DNA from: Chitinophaga pinensis
Lineage (GTDB): Bacteria > Bacteroidota > Bacteroidia > Chitinophagales > Chitinophagaceae
Length of the DNA stretch: 45,928 nt
Assembly (NCBI GenBank): GCA_945897185.1
Contig: CAMDFC010000011.1
Location: forward strand, 1 to 45,928
Direction: 5' to 3'
Part shown: positions 33,358-45,503 of the stretch, piece after piece
How the letters are laid out: every line of letters starts with the position of its first letter
Position numbering within the stretch: position 1 is the stretch's first letter
Translations under genes and position numbers: made by a program
The notes under the pieces: generated by a model
Seen by the model: the letters and a program-made list of their open reading frames with translations, nothing else
Database searches by the model: none
Told to the model about the DNA's origin: nothing

Positions 33358-34461
33358 ATGCCATTCAAAAAATTGCATTTGTGCTCTTTGTTTTCTTTGT
33401 TGATTTTGATCATTGGACAAACTGCATTTGCACAAGAAGACCAAAAACTCATTATCATTACAACTGACGGTTTCAGGTGGCAGGAGGTATATAATGGAAT
33501 GGATGCCGCAATTGCAAGCGATAAAAAATTTAACCAGGTTGATAGTGCTGGAATTTTTACTAGTTACTGGGATTTGTCACCAGAAGCAAGGCGACAAAAA
33601 CTGCTTCCATTTTTTTGGGGGACTATAGCAAAACAAGGTCAGCTTTACGGCAACCGTAAATATGGAAATAAAATAGACAATGCCAATCCTTATTGGTTTT
33701 CTTATCCAGGTTACAGTGAAATACTCACAGGTCATGTAGATACCCTGATCAATTCCAATGAGTATCCCCCAAATCCGCATAAAACCATATTAGAATATTA
33801 TAACCAACTGCCTGCATATAAGGGAAAGGTTGCAGCATTTGCAGCATGGGATGCATTTGATCGCATCATCAATGAAAAGAGAGCGGCACTTCCGGTTATC
33901 AATGCATTTGACGATAATTCTGTGGCTTCAACTGATCCACAAATGAAATTGTTGAATGATATGGTTCGCACTTCATTCAGACCTTGGGGTAATGTAGAGT
34001 GTTTGGATGTTTTTACACACTACCAGGCTTTTACATATTTAAAAAATAAAAGACCCAAGGTGATGTATATTTCTTACGGCGAGACCGATGAGTTTGCACA
34101 TCATGGTGAGTACAAACATTATTTAAATGCTGCACACCAATTTGACCAATGGGTTGGGGATATTTGGAATTGGGTTCAATCGCAGCCAGATTATAAAAGC
34201 AAGACTACCCTGCTCATTACTACTGATCATGGTAGAGGGGATATAAAAAAAGAAGAATGGGTGGACCACGGAAGTGGAGTGCAAGATGCTTACCAAATTT
34301 GGTTTGCCGTAATGGGTCCCAAAGTAAAACCACTGGGAGAAATAAAAACAAATCAGCAGTTTTACCAAAAACAACTTGCACAGACTGCAGCAAATTTAAC
34401 TGGTCACACTTATAGCGCAGCACATGAAGTTGCACCTGCCATACCAGTCATCCGAAAATAA
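33358..34461 (+). CDS. Secreted alkaline phosphatase superfamily protein (phosphodiesterase/sulfatase-like)
   Basis: Exported hydrolase of 367 residues with signal peptide ending near QTAFAQ. The two-metal site of the superfamily is recognisable: IIITTDGFRWQEVYNG (first Asp), a nucleophile region YPGYSEILTGHVD, GETDEFAHHGEYKHYL (Asp and His), LLITTDHGRGD (Asp-His) and WVDHGSG (late His). The arrangement resembles nucleotide pyrophosphatase/type I phosphodiesterases and phosphoglycerate-mutase-like enzymes, and the substrate cannot be told. It starts 67 bases after the ctlX-like gene and may have its own promoter. It is followed after 48 bases by icmF. Confidence 0.8.
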   Translation: MPFKKLHLCSLFSLLILIIGQTAFAQEDQKLIIITTDGFRWQEVYNGMDAAIASDKKFNQVDSAGIFTSYWDLSPEARRQKLLPFFWGTIAKQGQLYGNRKYGNKIDNANPYWFSYPGYSEILTGHVDTLINSNEYPPNPHKTILEYYNQLPAYKGKVAAFAAWDAFDRIINEKRAALPVINAFDDNSVASTDPQMKLLNDMVRTSFRPWGNVECLDVFTHYQAFTYLKNKRPKVMYISYGETDEFAHHGEYKHYLNAAHQFDQWVGDIWNWVQSQPDYKSKTTLLITTDHGRGDIKKEEWVDHGSGVQDAYQIWFAVMGPKVKPLGEIKTNQQFYQKQLAQTAANLTGHTYSAAHEVAPAIPVIRK

Positions 34462-34488
34462 GTTTTGATAGGGCATACGTTCGTAACT

Positions 34489-34505
34489 TAGCAGTTCAAC
34501 TGCTA
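34489..34505. promoter_or_regulatory. Perfect 17-base inverted repeat before icmF (candidate operator)
   Basis: TAGCAGTT-C-AACTGCTA has eight-base perfect arms and ends four bases before the icmF ATG at 34510. It overlaps TAACTTAG (34484-34491), one mismatch from the -7 element. It could be a dimeric repressor site covering the promoter, or an mRNA hairpin shielding the start codon. Confidence 0.45.
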
Positions 34506-34509
34506 CTCT

Positions 34510-37500
34510 ATGTCTTATCGTTCGGTTCATAAAGTACGAATAGTTACAGCTGCCTCCTTGTTTGATGGGCATGATGCTGCCATCAACATCATGCGCAGAA
34601 TTATGCAATCGCTGGGAGCAGAAATCATACATCTAGGCCATAACAGAAGTGCGCGTGAAATTGTAGAAGCAGCAATTGAAGAAGATGCACATGGCATAGC
34701 GATAACTTCTTATCAAGGCGGACATCTTGAGTTTTTTAAATACATCAAAGATTTATTGTTAGAAAATGGGTGCGGACATATTCGGATTTTTGGTGGTGGA
34801 GGTGGAACCATCTTACCAAAGGAGATCGAAGAGTTGCACGCCTATGGCATTGATCGTATTTATTCGCCAGATGATGGAAGAAGCTTAGGTTTAGAGGGCA
34901 TGATTGAAGATGTAATTAAGCGTTGCGATTATGCCATCGATCAACCCTATTCTTCTAAAGTTGATATTAGTTGGGGAGAACAGAGAGATATACGTTCTAT
35001 TGCACGTTCTATATCATTGGCTGAACTGGGAAAACATGAAGTGAAGGATGATCTACACGCAGTTCCCGTTTTGGGGATTACTGGTACAGGGGGAGCTGGA
35101 AAATCTTCCATCACAGATGAATTGGTGAGGAGGTTTTTAGAAAACTATACAGATAAAAATATTGCAGTCATTTCTGTGGATCCTTCCAAAAAGAAAACAG
35201 GTGGTGCTTTGTTGGGGGATAGAATCAGAATGAATAGCATTTCATCGCCACGCGTTTATATGCGTTCGCTCGCAACAAGAGAAAGTGAAAAATCACTGAG
35301 TGGTGTTGCAAAAGACGCCATAGCCATTTGTAAGCAGCATCAATTTGATTTAATTATTTTGGAAAGTGCGGGTGTTGGACAAAGTGATGCATCTATCGTT
35401 GACCACTGTGATGTTAGTCTATATGTAATGACACCTGAATATGGTGCAGCATCACAATTGGAAAAAATAAACATGTTGGATTATGCAGATGTAGTGGCTT
35501 TGAATAAAGCAGATAAGCCAGGTGCTAAAGATGCATTGCATGATATAAGAAAACAATACAAAAGAAACCATGGACTTTGGGATGCATCCGATGATGACTT
35601 ACCCATACTTGCTACAGTGAGTTCTCAATTCAATGATGACGGAGTAAACAAACTTTTTTTCTTGTTAATGAAGAAGGTGTTTGGAGCGGATGTGAAAAAA
35701 CCAATTCATACATTAACTGCAATCTCCTCTGTAATTATTCCCCCATCGAGGGTTCGCTATCTTTCGGAAATTGCTGATGAAGTAAGGAAATACAACCAAC
35801 TGGTGGAAGAACAATCCACATTGGCCTCTAATTTGTATAAACTGCATGGAAGTCTCTCTCTTTTTGGAGAGGCAGATGTTGAAGTAAAAAAGCAGATAAA
35901 AGAAAAAATTAGTCTCATTGAGAAAAAGATGTTTCCCGTTTGTAAAAAGTTGATTGATGAGTGGGAAGAAACAAAAAAAAGATATGAGGCAGATTATTTA
36001 GAATACCAAGTGAGGGATAAGGTGGTGCGTAGACCATTAAAAACTATTTCATTATCTGGGACGGCCATTCCAAAAATAGCGGTACCCAAGTTTAAAGAGT
36101 GGGGAGATATTTTACATTGGAGATTACAAGAAAACTTTCCTGGCAAGTTTCCTTATACGGCATCTGTTTTTCCATTGCGTAATACGAATGAAGATCCAAC
36201 GCGTATGTTTGCCGGAGAAGGTGGTCCGGAAAGAACCAACAAAAGATTTCATTATTTATCATCGGCGCAAGACTATATACGATTATCGACTGCATTTGAC
36301 AGTGTTACTTTATACGGACAAGATCCGGATAGGCGACCAGATATTTATGGGAAAATAGGCAATAGTGGTGTAAGTATAGCTACAGTGGATGATGCAAAAA
36401 AACTCTACAGTGGTTTTGATTTATCAGACCCCAACACTTCTGTGTCTATGACCATTAACGGACCAGCTCCGATGATACTTGCTTTTTTTCTTCATGCAGC
36501 TATCGATCAAGCTTGTGAACAGTATATTACTGAACATCAGTTGTGGGATAAGGTAAAAGAGATTAGGGATAAGAGGTATGCTGATGTGACAGATGTTGAA
36601 TATAAAGATGTACAAACACCTGGTTCACTTCCTGAAGGACATAATGGTTTGGGTTTGAAACTTCTTGGACTCAGTGGTGATGAGGTATTGGATGCAAATA
36701 CGTACAATCAAATTAAAACGAAAGTACTGCAGCAGGTAAGGGGTACTGTTCAAGCAGATATTCTAAAAGAAGACCAGGCGCAAAACACTTGTATTTTCTC
36801 AACAGAGTTTGCTTTGCGTTTGATGGGAGATGTACAAGCTTATTTTATAGAAAATAAGGTTAGAAATTTTTACAGTGTTTCAATCAGTGGTTATCATATT
36901 GCAGAAGCAGGCGCCAATCCAATAACACAATTGGCATTTACTTTATCGAATGGGTTTACTTATGTAGAATATTATTTGTCGAGAGGAATGCATATTGATG
37001 ATTTTGCAGCCAACCTTTCTTTCTTTTTCAGCAATGGGATGGATCCGGAATATACTGTAATTGGTCGCGTTGCAAGAAGGATCTGGGCAAAAGTGATGAA
37101 GCACAAATACAATGCCAATAGCCGTTCACAAAAATTAAAATACCATATACAAACCAGCGGAAGAAGTTTGCATGCACAGGAAATTGATTTCAACGACATC
37201 CGCACTTCTTTGCAGGCTTTGTATGCGATTTATGATAGTTGCAATTCTTTACATACCAATGCTTATGATGAAGCCATCACCACACCAACCGAAGAAAGTG
37301 TAAGAAGAGCGATGGCGATTCAGTTGATCATCAACAAAGAGTTGGGTTCTGCAAAAACGGAAAACTTTATTCAGGGATCCTATATTATTGAGGAGTTGAC
37401 AGACCTTGTAGAAGATGCAGTGATGTTGGAGTTTGACCGACTAACAGAGCGTGGTGGAGTATTGGGTGCTATGGAACGCATGTACCAAAGAAATAGAATT

Positions 37501-37839
37501 CAGGAAGAGAGTATGCATTACGAGACTTTGAAACACAAAGGAGAAGTACCTATTATTGGAGTAAATACATTTATTGGTAAATCTGGCAGTCCCACTATAT
37601 TACCAGATAAAGTAATCAGGAGTACCGCTGAAGAAAAAGACCAACAAATTTTAAATTTACAAGCCTTCCACGAACGCAACAAACACGAAACTGTACTACA
37701 ACTTACCAAATTGAAACAAGTGGCTATTGATAATGGTAATTTATTTGAAGCGTTGATGGAGGCGGTGAAGTATTGTTCACTTGGACAAATTACTGATGCA
37801 TTGTATGAGGTAGGCGGACAATACAGGCGAAATATGTAG
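34510..37839 (+). CDS. icmF: Fused isobutyryl-CoA mutase IcmF (methylmalonyl-CoA mutase family with internal G-protein chaperone)
   Basis: Adenosylcobalamin-dependent acyl-CoA mutase of 1109 residues that interconverts isobutyryl-CoA and n-butyryl-CoA (some members also pivalyl/isovaleryl-CoA). Domain order is that of IcmF. An N-terminal B12-binding domain has the [11 protein letters not shown] DxHxxG-type loop and later GGGGGTI. A MeaI-like GTPase follows with P-loop [12 protein letters not shown] at about 194, [29 protein letters not shown] and NKAD. The substrate-binding TIM-barrel mutase domain begins at about 520 and includes [20 protein letters not shown] and [18 protein letters not shown]. 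The phenylalanine in ASVFP replaces the tyrosine typical of methylmalonyl-CoA mutase, which favours IcmF. The start lies four bases after a perfect inverted repeat. Confidence 0.93.
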   Translation: MSYRSVHKVRIVTAASLFDGHDAAINIMRRIMQSLGAEIIHLGHNRSAREIVEAAIEEDAHGIAITSYQGGHLEFFKYIKDLLLENGCGHIRIFGGGGGTILPKEIEELHAYGIDRIYSPDDGRSLGLEGMIEDVIKRCDYAIDQPYSSKVDISWGEQRDIRSIARSISLAELGKHEVKDDLHAVPVLGITGTGGAGKSSITDELVRRFLENYTDKNIAVISVDPSKKKTGGALLGDRIRMNSISSPRVYMRSLATRESEKSLSGVAKDAIAICKQHQFDLIILESAGVGQSDASIVDHCDVSLYVMTPEYGAASQLEKINMLDYADVVALNKADKPGAKDALHDIRKQYKRNHGLWDASDDDLPILATVSSQFNDDGVNKLFFLLMKKVFGADVKKPIHTLTAISSVIIPPSRVRYLSEIADEVRKYNQLVEEQSTLASNLYKLHGSLSLFGEADVEVKKQIKEKISLIEKKMFPVCKKLIDEWEETKKRYEADYLEYQVRDKVVRRPLKTISLSGTAIPKIAVPKFKEWGDILHWRLQENFPGKFPYTASVFPLRNTNEDPTRMFAGEGGPERTNKRFHYLSSAQDYIRLSTAFDSVTLYGQDPDRRPDIYGKIGNSGVSIATVDDAKKLYSGFDLSDPNTSVSMTINGPAPMILAFFLHAAIDQACEQYITEHQLWDKVKEIRDKRYADVTDVEYKDVQTPGSLPEGHNGLGLKLLGLSGDEVLDANTYNQIKTKVLQQVRGTVQADILKEDQAQNTCIFSTEFALRLMGDVQAYFIENKVRNFYSVSISGYHIAEAGANPITQLAFTLSNGFTYVEYYLSRGMHIDDFAANLSFFFSNGMDPEYTVIGRVARRIWAKVMKHKYNANSRSQKLKYHIQTSGRSLHAQEIDFNDIRTSLQALYAIYDSCNSLHTNAYDEAITTPTEESVRRAMAIQLIINKELGSAKTENFIQGSYIIEELTDLVEDAVMLEFDRLTERGGVLGAMERMYQRNRIQEESMHYETLKHKGEVPIIGVNTFIGKSGSPTILPDKVIRSTAEEKDQQILNLQAFHERNKHETVLQLTKLKQVAIDNGNLFEALMEAVKYCSLGQITDALYEVGGQYRRNM

Positions 37840-37902
37840 ATACTGAAAACTAGGGGTTGCTGTTTTTAACTTATATTCGGAAGCACAACCAAAACCAACA
37901 TC

Positions 37903-39534
37903 ATGCAATTTCTCGGACCCATTGATTGGCTATTTGTCGTTTTGTATCTACTTGTAATTGGAGGAGTTTCTATTTGGAGCATTAGAAAAAGCAAGGAAAC
38001 CACATCCGATTATTTTTTGGCCAACCGGAATTTGGGTTGGTTTGTGATTGGCGCTTCTATTCTGGCTTCCAATGTAGGTTCAGAGCACATTGTTGGACTA
38101 GCAGGTTCCGCCGCGAAGTCCGGTGCTGTTTTGGGCCACTATGAATTACATTCTTATATCGTTCTCATTCTTGGTTGGGTTTTTGTGCCATTTTATATAC
38201 GCAGTTCGGTATACACCATGCCAGAGTTTTTGGAAAAGCGTTTCAATCCACAAGCAAGAAGATTACTCACTATTATTCAATTGATCAGTTATGTAATTGC
38301 AAAAGCTTCTGTAACTATTTTTGCAGGAGCGCTTGTATTCAATCAGTTTTTGGGAGTAGATTTCTGGACGGGAGCGATCATATTAGTGGTGGTTACAGGC
38401 GTTTACACCATTTTTGGAGGATTGCATGCGGTAATGTATACGGAAGCCATACAAGCAATCGTGTTGTTATCAGGTTCATTTTTATTGCTTGTATTTGGTT
38501 TGAGAGAAGTAGGAGGATGGGATAGTTTGATGCAATCTTTGCCCAAAGAAAAGCTGAATATGTTTTTGCCGTTGAGTGATCCTGAATTTCCGTGGTTGGG
38601 TATTTTGTTTGCGTCTCCTATTGTGGGGGTTTGGTATTGGTGTACCGACCAACATATTGTACAACGTTGTTTGGCAGCCAAAAATGAGCAGGAAGCAAGG
38701 CGCGGGACTATTTTTGCAGCGCTATTAAAACTTCTCCCTTTCTTTATTTTCCTTATACCAGGATTGATTGCATATACGTTAAGTGCGCAAGGGAAGATTC
38801 AATTGGATGATGCAAATGCTGCATTTCCAGTAATGGTAAAAGCAGTTATGCCAATTGGTTTGAGAGGTGTATTGGCTGGTGGATTGTTGGCTGCGTTGAT
38901 GGGTTCATTGGCTTCTGTTTATAATGCATGTTCTACTTTATACACGATTGATATTTATAAAAAATCACATCCTGATGCAACAGAAAAAGAATTGGTGAAA
39001 GTGGGCCGTATTGCAACTGGTGTTATTGTTTTGTTGGGTATGGCTTGGATTCCTATGATGGGCAAAATTGACAGTGGTTTGTATAATTATTTACAGAGTG
39101 TACAATCTTATTTGGCGCCGCCAATATCTGCAGTCTTTTTGTTGGGGGTATTTTTTAAGCGTCTTAATGCGCAGGGAGCTTATACTTCAATGGTTGCAGG
39201 TTTTATTTTAGGTATGGGCAAACTCTGTTTGCAAATCTTTAAAGATAGTTTAGCACCTTCAGGATACTTGTATCAGTTTGCAACCATGAATTTCCTTTAT
39301 TTCTGTATTTGGTTGTTCCTGTTTAGTATTGTTGTTTTTGTAACGATAAGTTTAATGACTGCTGCGCCAAGTGAAGAGAAAGTAAAGGGACTTACTTTTG
39401 CAACTACCGTTGCGGAAGACAAGGCGGCGAGCCGCGCTACCTGGAATTGGGTGGATGTGGTTCTTTCCGTATTTGTATTGGTGGTGATACTTGGTATCTT
39501 CCTTTATTTTTCACCATTGGGAATAGCCAAGTAA
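37903..39534 (+). CDS. Sodium/solute symporter (SSS family, SGLT-like)
   Basis: Sodium-driven importer of 543 residues with about 14 membrane segments. The start IDWLFVVLYLLVIGGVSIWSIRKSKETTSDYFLANRNLGWFVIGAS is recognised by its TTSDYFLANR and ASNVGSEHIVGLAG parts. VYTMPEFLEKRFNPQARRLL, VGVWYWCTDQHIVQRCLAAKNEQEARRG and AALMGSLASVYNACSTLYTIDIYKK match sodium/glucose and sodium/galactose carriers such as vSGLT. The substrate is probably a sugar or sugar-like compound, not proven. The gene stands alone, 63 bases after icmF, and ends before a strong terminator hairpin. Confidence 0.9.
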   Translation: MQFLGPIDWLFVVLYLLVIGGVSIWSIRKSKETTSDYFLANRNLGWFVIGASILASNVGSEHIVGLAGSAAKSGAVLGHYELHSYIVLILGWVFVPFYIRSSVYTMPEFLEKRFNPQARRLLTIIQLISYVIAKASVTIFAGALVFNQFLGVDFWTGAIILVVVTGVYTIFGGLHAVMYTEAIQAIVLLSGSFLLLVFGLREVGGWDSLMQSLPKEKLNMFLPLSDPEFPWLGILFASPIVGVWYWCTDQHIVQRCLAAKNEQEARRGTIFAALLKLLPFFIFLIPGLIAYTLSAQGKIQLDDANAAFPVMVKAVMPIGLRGVLAGGLLAALMGSLASVYNACSTLYTIDIYKKSHPDATEKELVKVGRIATGVIVLLGMAWIPMMGKIDSGLYNYLQSVQSYLAPPISAVFLLGVFFKRLNAQGAYTSMVAGFILGMGKLCLQIFKDSLAPSGYLYQFATMNFLYFCIWLFLFSIVVFVTISLMTAAPSEEKVKGLTFATTVAEDKAASRATWNWVDVVLSVFVLVVILGIFLYFSPLGIAK

Positions 39535-39557
39535 ATATTCAATTAACGTTGTATAAT

Positions 39558-39589
39558 AAAAAAGAGCAGTTATCAACTGCTCTTTTTTT
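39558..39589. terminator. Strong bidirectional terminator
   Basis: Stem with arms 39558-39571 and 39575-39588 (GAGCAGTT/AACTGCTC core extended by A/T pairs) and loop ATC, followed by a T run on the plus strand and, by symmetry, on the minus strand. It lies between the convergent symporter and M20 genes. Confidence 0.9.
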
Positions 39590-39601
39590 ATGAATTTCTA
39601 A

Positions 39602-41026
39602 TTAGTATTTAGGCACCGGTGGTGGTCCGTCTGGTAACATTGCTTTCCATACTTCATTGCCTTTTCTTTTCTCGAATTCCGCACGAATTTCTTTGCGTAG
39701 TGTTTCGTTTTCAAAAAGATCTACCATGGTGGTACCCAAAGATTTTGCTGCAAACAACATTCCTTTGTGCCCAATACTCATACCACCGCAAGCGACAACC
39801 ACCCAAGAATGCCAAGGAGATTTGTAGGGAGCAGTTGCAGCGTTGAGGGTAATTTCAGGAACGATATAGCTTATATCACCAACATCAGTAGAGCCACCAT
39901 CAGGATCTGGACGAGTTGTTTCCATTGGTTTTATAGCACCATTGATGCCCAGTGGTTCAGATCCATATTCTTTCATGATTTTGTTGGCAAATGCAATTTC
40001 TTCTTCTGTGTATTTGATGGGTCCAACCAATTCCATGTTTTTATGTAGCACTTTAGCACCAGTTTCATTTACCAACAGTTCATAAAGTCCGTTGTCCATA
40101 AAGAAACTTGCTTCGGTTCTGGTCATTCTAGCAGCACCTTCTGCAATCTCTTTCATTCTTTCTTCTACGGCAGCAACCCCACTTCTTTTTGAATCGCGGA
40201 TCCAGATCCATACACTGGCTTCGTCGGGAATAACGTTGGGAACATTTCCTGCATTTTTATATACATAATGAATACGAACGCTGGGTTTGATGTGTTCCCG
40301 AAGGAAGTTTATACCGACATTAAAAAGTTCTGCAGCGTCTAATGCGCTTTTGCCATTCCAGGGATCAGCAGCAGCGTGGGCGCTTTTACCTTTAAACGAA
40401 ACAGTAAAACTCACAATGGCTTGTGTGCTTTGCATATTGGCTTTGTTTTCATAATCTGGATGCCAGTCGAGGCACACATCCAAATCATTAAACACACCAT
40501 CTCTTGCCATATACACTTTACCCGCGAGGTCTTCTTCGGCAGGTGTACCGTAGAACCTAATGGTTCCTTTTAACTTTCCAGAAGCGATTAATTCTTTGAT
40601 GGAAACAGCAGCACCGAGACTAGCGGCGCCAAACATGTTATGACCGCAACCGTGACCAGCCGCTCCTTCTTTTAATGCTTCTTTAGTGGATTGTGCTTTT
40701 TGAGACAAGCCAGGCAATGCATCAAATTCGCCCAGAATACCAATGATGGGTTTACCAGATCCATATTCTGCGATGAAGGCAGTGGGAATACCCGCAATAT
40801 TTTTGGTTACTTTAAATCCTTGTTTTTCTGCATAATCGGAAAGCACTTTTGCAGATTGGTGTTCTTTCATTGCAATTTCTGCATGAGACCAAACCTGATC
40901 GCTCAAAGAAATCAGTTCATTTTCATGTTTTGCAACAGATTGGATAACTGATTGTTTGTTGACTGGTATGGATTGGGCAATACTACCCAAAGAAATAAGA
41001 AGGAATGGTATAATTAATTTCATCAT
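39602..41026 (-). CDS. Secreted M20-family amidohydrolase (AbgB-like)
   Basis: Zinc amidohydrolase of 474 residues with a signal peptide (MMKLIIPFLLISLGSIAQS). The M20/AbgB features are LSDQVWSHAEIAMKEHQSAKVL, GILGEFDALPGLSQ, EGAAGHGCGHNMFGAASLGAA (metal and general-base region), GTPAEEDLAGKVYMARDG, SAHAAADPWNGKSALDA and GGSTDVGDISYIVPEI. These match the B subunit of aminobenzoyl-glutamate hydrolase and related amidases. AbgB itself is cytoplasmic, while this protein is exported, so its substrate is likely an N-acyl amino acid or peptide outside the cell. It ends in a proline-rich PDGPPPVPKY. A GH16 remnant lies directly upstream on the same strand. Confidence 0.87.
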   Translation of the reverse strand: MMKLIIPFLLISLGSIAQSIPVNKQSVIQSVAKHENELISLSDQVWSHAEIAMKEHQSAKVLSDYAEKQGFKVTKNIAGIPTAFIAEYGSGKPIIGILGEFDALPGLSQKAQSTKEALKEGAAGHGCGHNMFGAASLGAAVSIKELIASGKLKGTIRFYGTPAEEDLAGKVYMARDGVFNDLDVCLDWHPDYENKANMQSTQAIVSFTVSFKGKSAHAAADPWNGKSALDAAELFNVGINFLREHIKPSVRIHYVYKNAGNVPNVIPDEASVWIWIRDSKRSGVAAVEERMKEIAEGAARMTRTEASFFMDNGLYELLVNETGAKVLHKNMELVGPIKYTEEEIAFANKIMKEYGSEPLGINGAIKPMETTRPDPDGGSTDVGDISYIVPEITLNAATAPYKSPWHSWVVVACGGMSIGHKGMLFAAKSLGTTMVDLFENETLRKEIRAEFEKRKGNEVWKAMLPDGPPPVPKY

Positions 41027-41045
41027 ACCATGAATATACTAATTA

Positions 41046-41347
41046 CTATTGTTTCAAAGGATAGTAACGTACGTAATCAACTTCCAATTTTATTGGGAAA
41101 ATTGCATCATCAACACCTTTTAATCCTCCCCAGTTTCCACCAACAGCGATATTAATTAAAAGATGTTGGGGTTGAATGAAAGGCCATTCTTGCCAGAGTG
41201 CTCCCTGTTTTTTAAAGACAAAAAACTCCTTGTCATCTAAAAAAACCTTTATTTAATCCAGTGTCCAATCCATACGATACACGTGAAATTGCTTTTAAAA
41301 GTGCCTAGTTCTCTAAAAGAAAAGCCTTCAAAAAATGACGGCTCGCT
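41046..41347 (-). pseudogene. Broken C-terminal remnant of a GH16 beta-glucanase/laminarinase
   Basis: On the minus strand the end of a glycoside hydrolase family 16 protein is readable over about 100 codons: SEPSFFEGFSFRELG, then FHVYRMDWTLD, IKVFLDDKEFFVFKK, LINIAVGGNWGGLKG and IFPIKLEVDYVRYYP, ending at the TAG in 41046-41048. The frame is broken by a TAA at 41253-41255 between WTLD and IKVF and by a loss of one base near 41288. The catalytic ExDxxE region and everything before it are absent, and upstream DNA shows no further match. This is a dead gene fragment, most likely left by a deletion. It lies 19 bases before the M20 gene. Confidence 0.88.
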
Positions 41348-41506
41348 TTACAGAAGGGTACAGCGCACCTGAACAGTAATCAATAGTAATGCTGCTGTAT
41401 TTTAAATATACAGTAATAGGATTAAATATAGGCAAATACTATAGTGCACATAGATACATACTATAATTAGTCAAACAAGAGGTTATAAAAGCTTTAACAG
41501 TAGTTA
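41348..41506. other. AT-rich gap with no recognisable gene
   Basis: No reading frame or family match is seen. The only structure is an inverted repeat at 41395-41413 (CTGTAT and ATACAG arms around TTTAAAT). The missing N-terminal part of the GH16 gene once probably occupied this side. Confidence 0.4.
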
Positions 41507-41537
41507 TTTGGTATTGATTTACAATAGTTTATCTTTG
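41507..41537 (+). promoter_or_regulatory. DEAD-box helicase promoter (TTTG-N19-TATCTTTG)
   Basis: TTTG at 41507-41510 and the perfect TAnnTTTG element at 41530-41537 are separated by exactly 19 bases. This is one of the two best promoters in the window. Transcription should start near 41544, leaving a leader of about 130 bases. Confidence 0.65.
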
Positions 41538-41544
41538 CGCCTCT

Positions 41545-41672
41545 TGATGTTATTGCTCTTTGTGTTTGTGCAGTTTTTCTCCCCAAATATGTTGTTGTTC
41601 TAACGTAAGGCAGATAAAGCATCGATTCCGTAGCGGTGGCCTTATCACATTTTTCATTTAATTATTACAAAA
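41545..41672 (+). other. Long 5' leader of the DEAD-box helicase mRNA
   Basis: About 130 bases lie between the predicted transcription start and the GTG. They contain TAAGGC at 41606-41611 pairing with GCCTTA at 41639-41644 around a 27-base loop that holds a smaller CCG/CGG hairpin, then an A/U-rich stretch to the start codon. Helicase leaders of this size in other bacteria take part in cold-induced or autoregulatory control. No known riboswitch is recognised here. Confidence 0.35.
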
Positions 41673-42911
41673 GTGTCATTTAAAAATTTAAGACTCATTG
41701 AGCCTATATTGAAGGCTTTGGACCAAGAAGGTTATGAAACCCCCACTCAAATTCAAGAAAAATCAATCACCCCAATTCTAGACCGCAGGGATATTTTGGG
41801 GTGTGCGCAGACTGGAACTGGAAAGACCGCAGCATTTACCATTCCTATTTTACAGCTGATGCACGAACACCGCGAGGCCAGTAGTAGCCGTGTAAGAACC
41901 ATCGATTGTTTAATACTGACTCCTACCCGTGAGTTGGCTATTCAAATTGGAGAAAGTATTGCTGCCTATGGCAGACACCTAAGTTTGAGGCACCACGTAG
42001 TATTTGGTGGTGTTTCCCAACATGGTCAGGTTAATGCCATTAGAAATGGTGTTGATATTTTGGTTGCCACGCCAGGCAGGTTATTGGATTTGATGCAACA
42101 AGGGCATATCACTTTATCCAATATCAAATTTTTTGTTTTGGACGAAGCGGATCGCATGCTCGACATGGGTTTTATCCATGATGTGAAGAAGGTGATTGCT
42201 AAACTTCCAGCCAAAAGACAATCTCTTTTCTTTTCTGCAACCATGCCCCCTGAGATCAGTCAGCTTGCAGACATGTTGTTGAAAAACCCTATTAAAGTTG
42301 AGGTTACACCCGTTTCTTCAACAGTGGAGATCATTCAGCAAGCAGTTTATCATGTAGATAAAAACGACAAACAAGATTTGTTGATTGATCTACTCAAGGA
42401 TAAATCTATTGAAACCTTGTTGGTGTTTACGCAAATGAAACATGCGGCGGATAAGCTTTCTAAGCGATTGATTGCTTCGGGTATTTCAGCTGCAGCTATT
42501 CATGGAAACAAGTCGCAGAATGCACGTCAAGCTGCCTTGGAAAATTTCAAAAATAAAAAAGTTAGGGTTCTTGTTGCAACAGATATTGCAGCGAGAGGAA
42601 TTGACATCGATCAATTGTCGCATGTACTTAATTTCGAACTACCCAATGTACCCGAGACCTATGTTCACCGTATTGGCAGGACAGGCAGGGCAGGTGCTTC
42701 TGGTATTGCTTTGTCATTTTGTAGCAGAGAAGAAAAGGCTTATTTGAAGGACATCGAAAAATTGATAAAGAAATCTATCCCAGTTACACAATGGGCTGGA
42801 AGTACTGCTGAATCAAGTTCCGAGAGAACAATGCAGCGGTCACCAAAAGTTGAAATGCGTCAGTCGTCTAGGCGAATGGCTGTTCAAAAACGAGATATTG
42901 TTTTTGGCTAG
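41673..42911 (+). CDS. DEAD-box ATP-dependent RNA helicase (RhlE-like)
   Basis: RNA-unwinding ATPase of 412 residues, used in ribosome assembly or mRNA turnover, often induced by cold. The start codon is GTG ([16 protein letters not shown]). All motifs are present: F-L-x-Q motif region [13 protein letters not shown], motif I AQTGTGKT, Ia [11 protein letters not shown], Ib [14 protein letters not shown] ([13 protein letters not shown]), [34 protein letters not shown] and [12 protein letters not shown]. The C-terminal tail of about 45 residues is basic ([12 protein letters not shown]), typical for RNA binding. The assignment to the RhlE subgroup is based on general resemblance. Confidence 0.95.
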   Translation: MSFKNLRLIEPILKALDQEGYETPTQIQEKSITPILDRRDILGCAQTGTGKTAAFTIPILQLMHEHREASSSRVRTIDCLILTPTRELAIQIGESIAAYGRHLSLRHHVVFGGVSQHGQVNAIRNGVDILVATPGRLLDLMQQGHITLSNIKFFVLDEADRMLDMGFIHDVKKVIAKLPAKRQSLFFSATMPPEISQLADMLLKNPIKVEVTPVSSTVEIIQQAVYHVDKNDKQDLLIDLLKDKSIETLLVFTQMKHAADKLSKRLIASGISAAAIHGNKSQNARQAALENFKNKKVRVLVATDIAARGIDIDQLSHVLNFELPNVPETYVHRIGRTGRAGASGIALSFCSREEKAYLKDIEKLIKKSIPVTQWAGSTAESSSERTMQRSPKVEMRQSSRRMAVQKRDIVFG

Positions 42912-42951
42912 AAGTATTTAATTTTTTGAAATGAACTATTGAAGAGTTTGA

Positions 42952-45246
<2,295 letters not shown>

Positions 45247-45265
45247 TCAACTAATATTATATGTG

Positions 45266-45293
45266 AAAGCCCTGAATTTTTCGGGGCTTTTTC
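45266..45293 (+). terminator. Intrinsic terminator of katG
   Basis: Stem AAAGCCC (45266-45272) with GGGCTTT (45284-45290), loop TGAATTTTTCG, followed by a T run. Begins 19 bases after the katG stop. The rest of the gap up to 45503 shows no gene. Confidence 0.88.
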
Positions 45294-45503
45294 TATTTAC
45301 GAAAATTGAATAGCGCAATGCATATTCCACTTGATATTTTGATTCAACCTTATTGATTAAGCAATAGAAAGCTGGAAAAATGCAAGATCCCAAAGAGCGC
45401 TACTGTATTTGTTCTGCAATCATGTTTTAGCTAACCTATAAATGAGGATAGAAATAACTACATTTATGGAAGTCCTAATTATATCACTTTAGAAATAACG
45501 CAT

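Noticed and set aside
41279-41294. Third parS-like site around CACGTG in the GH16 remnant
   Set aside because: Only the core hexamer and a few flanking bases match. The sequence is explained by the coding of FHVY.
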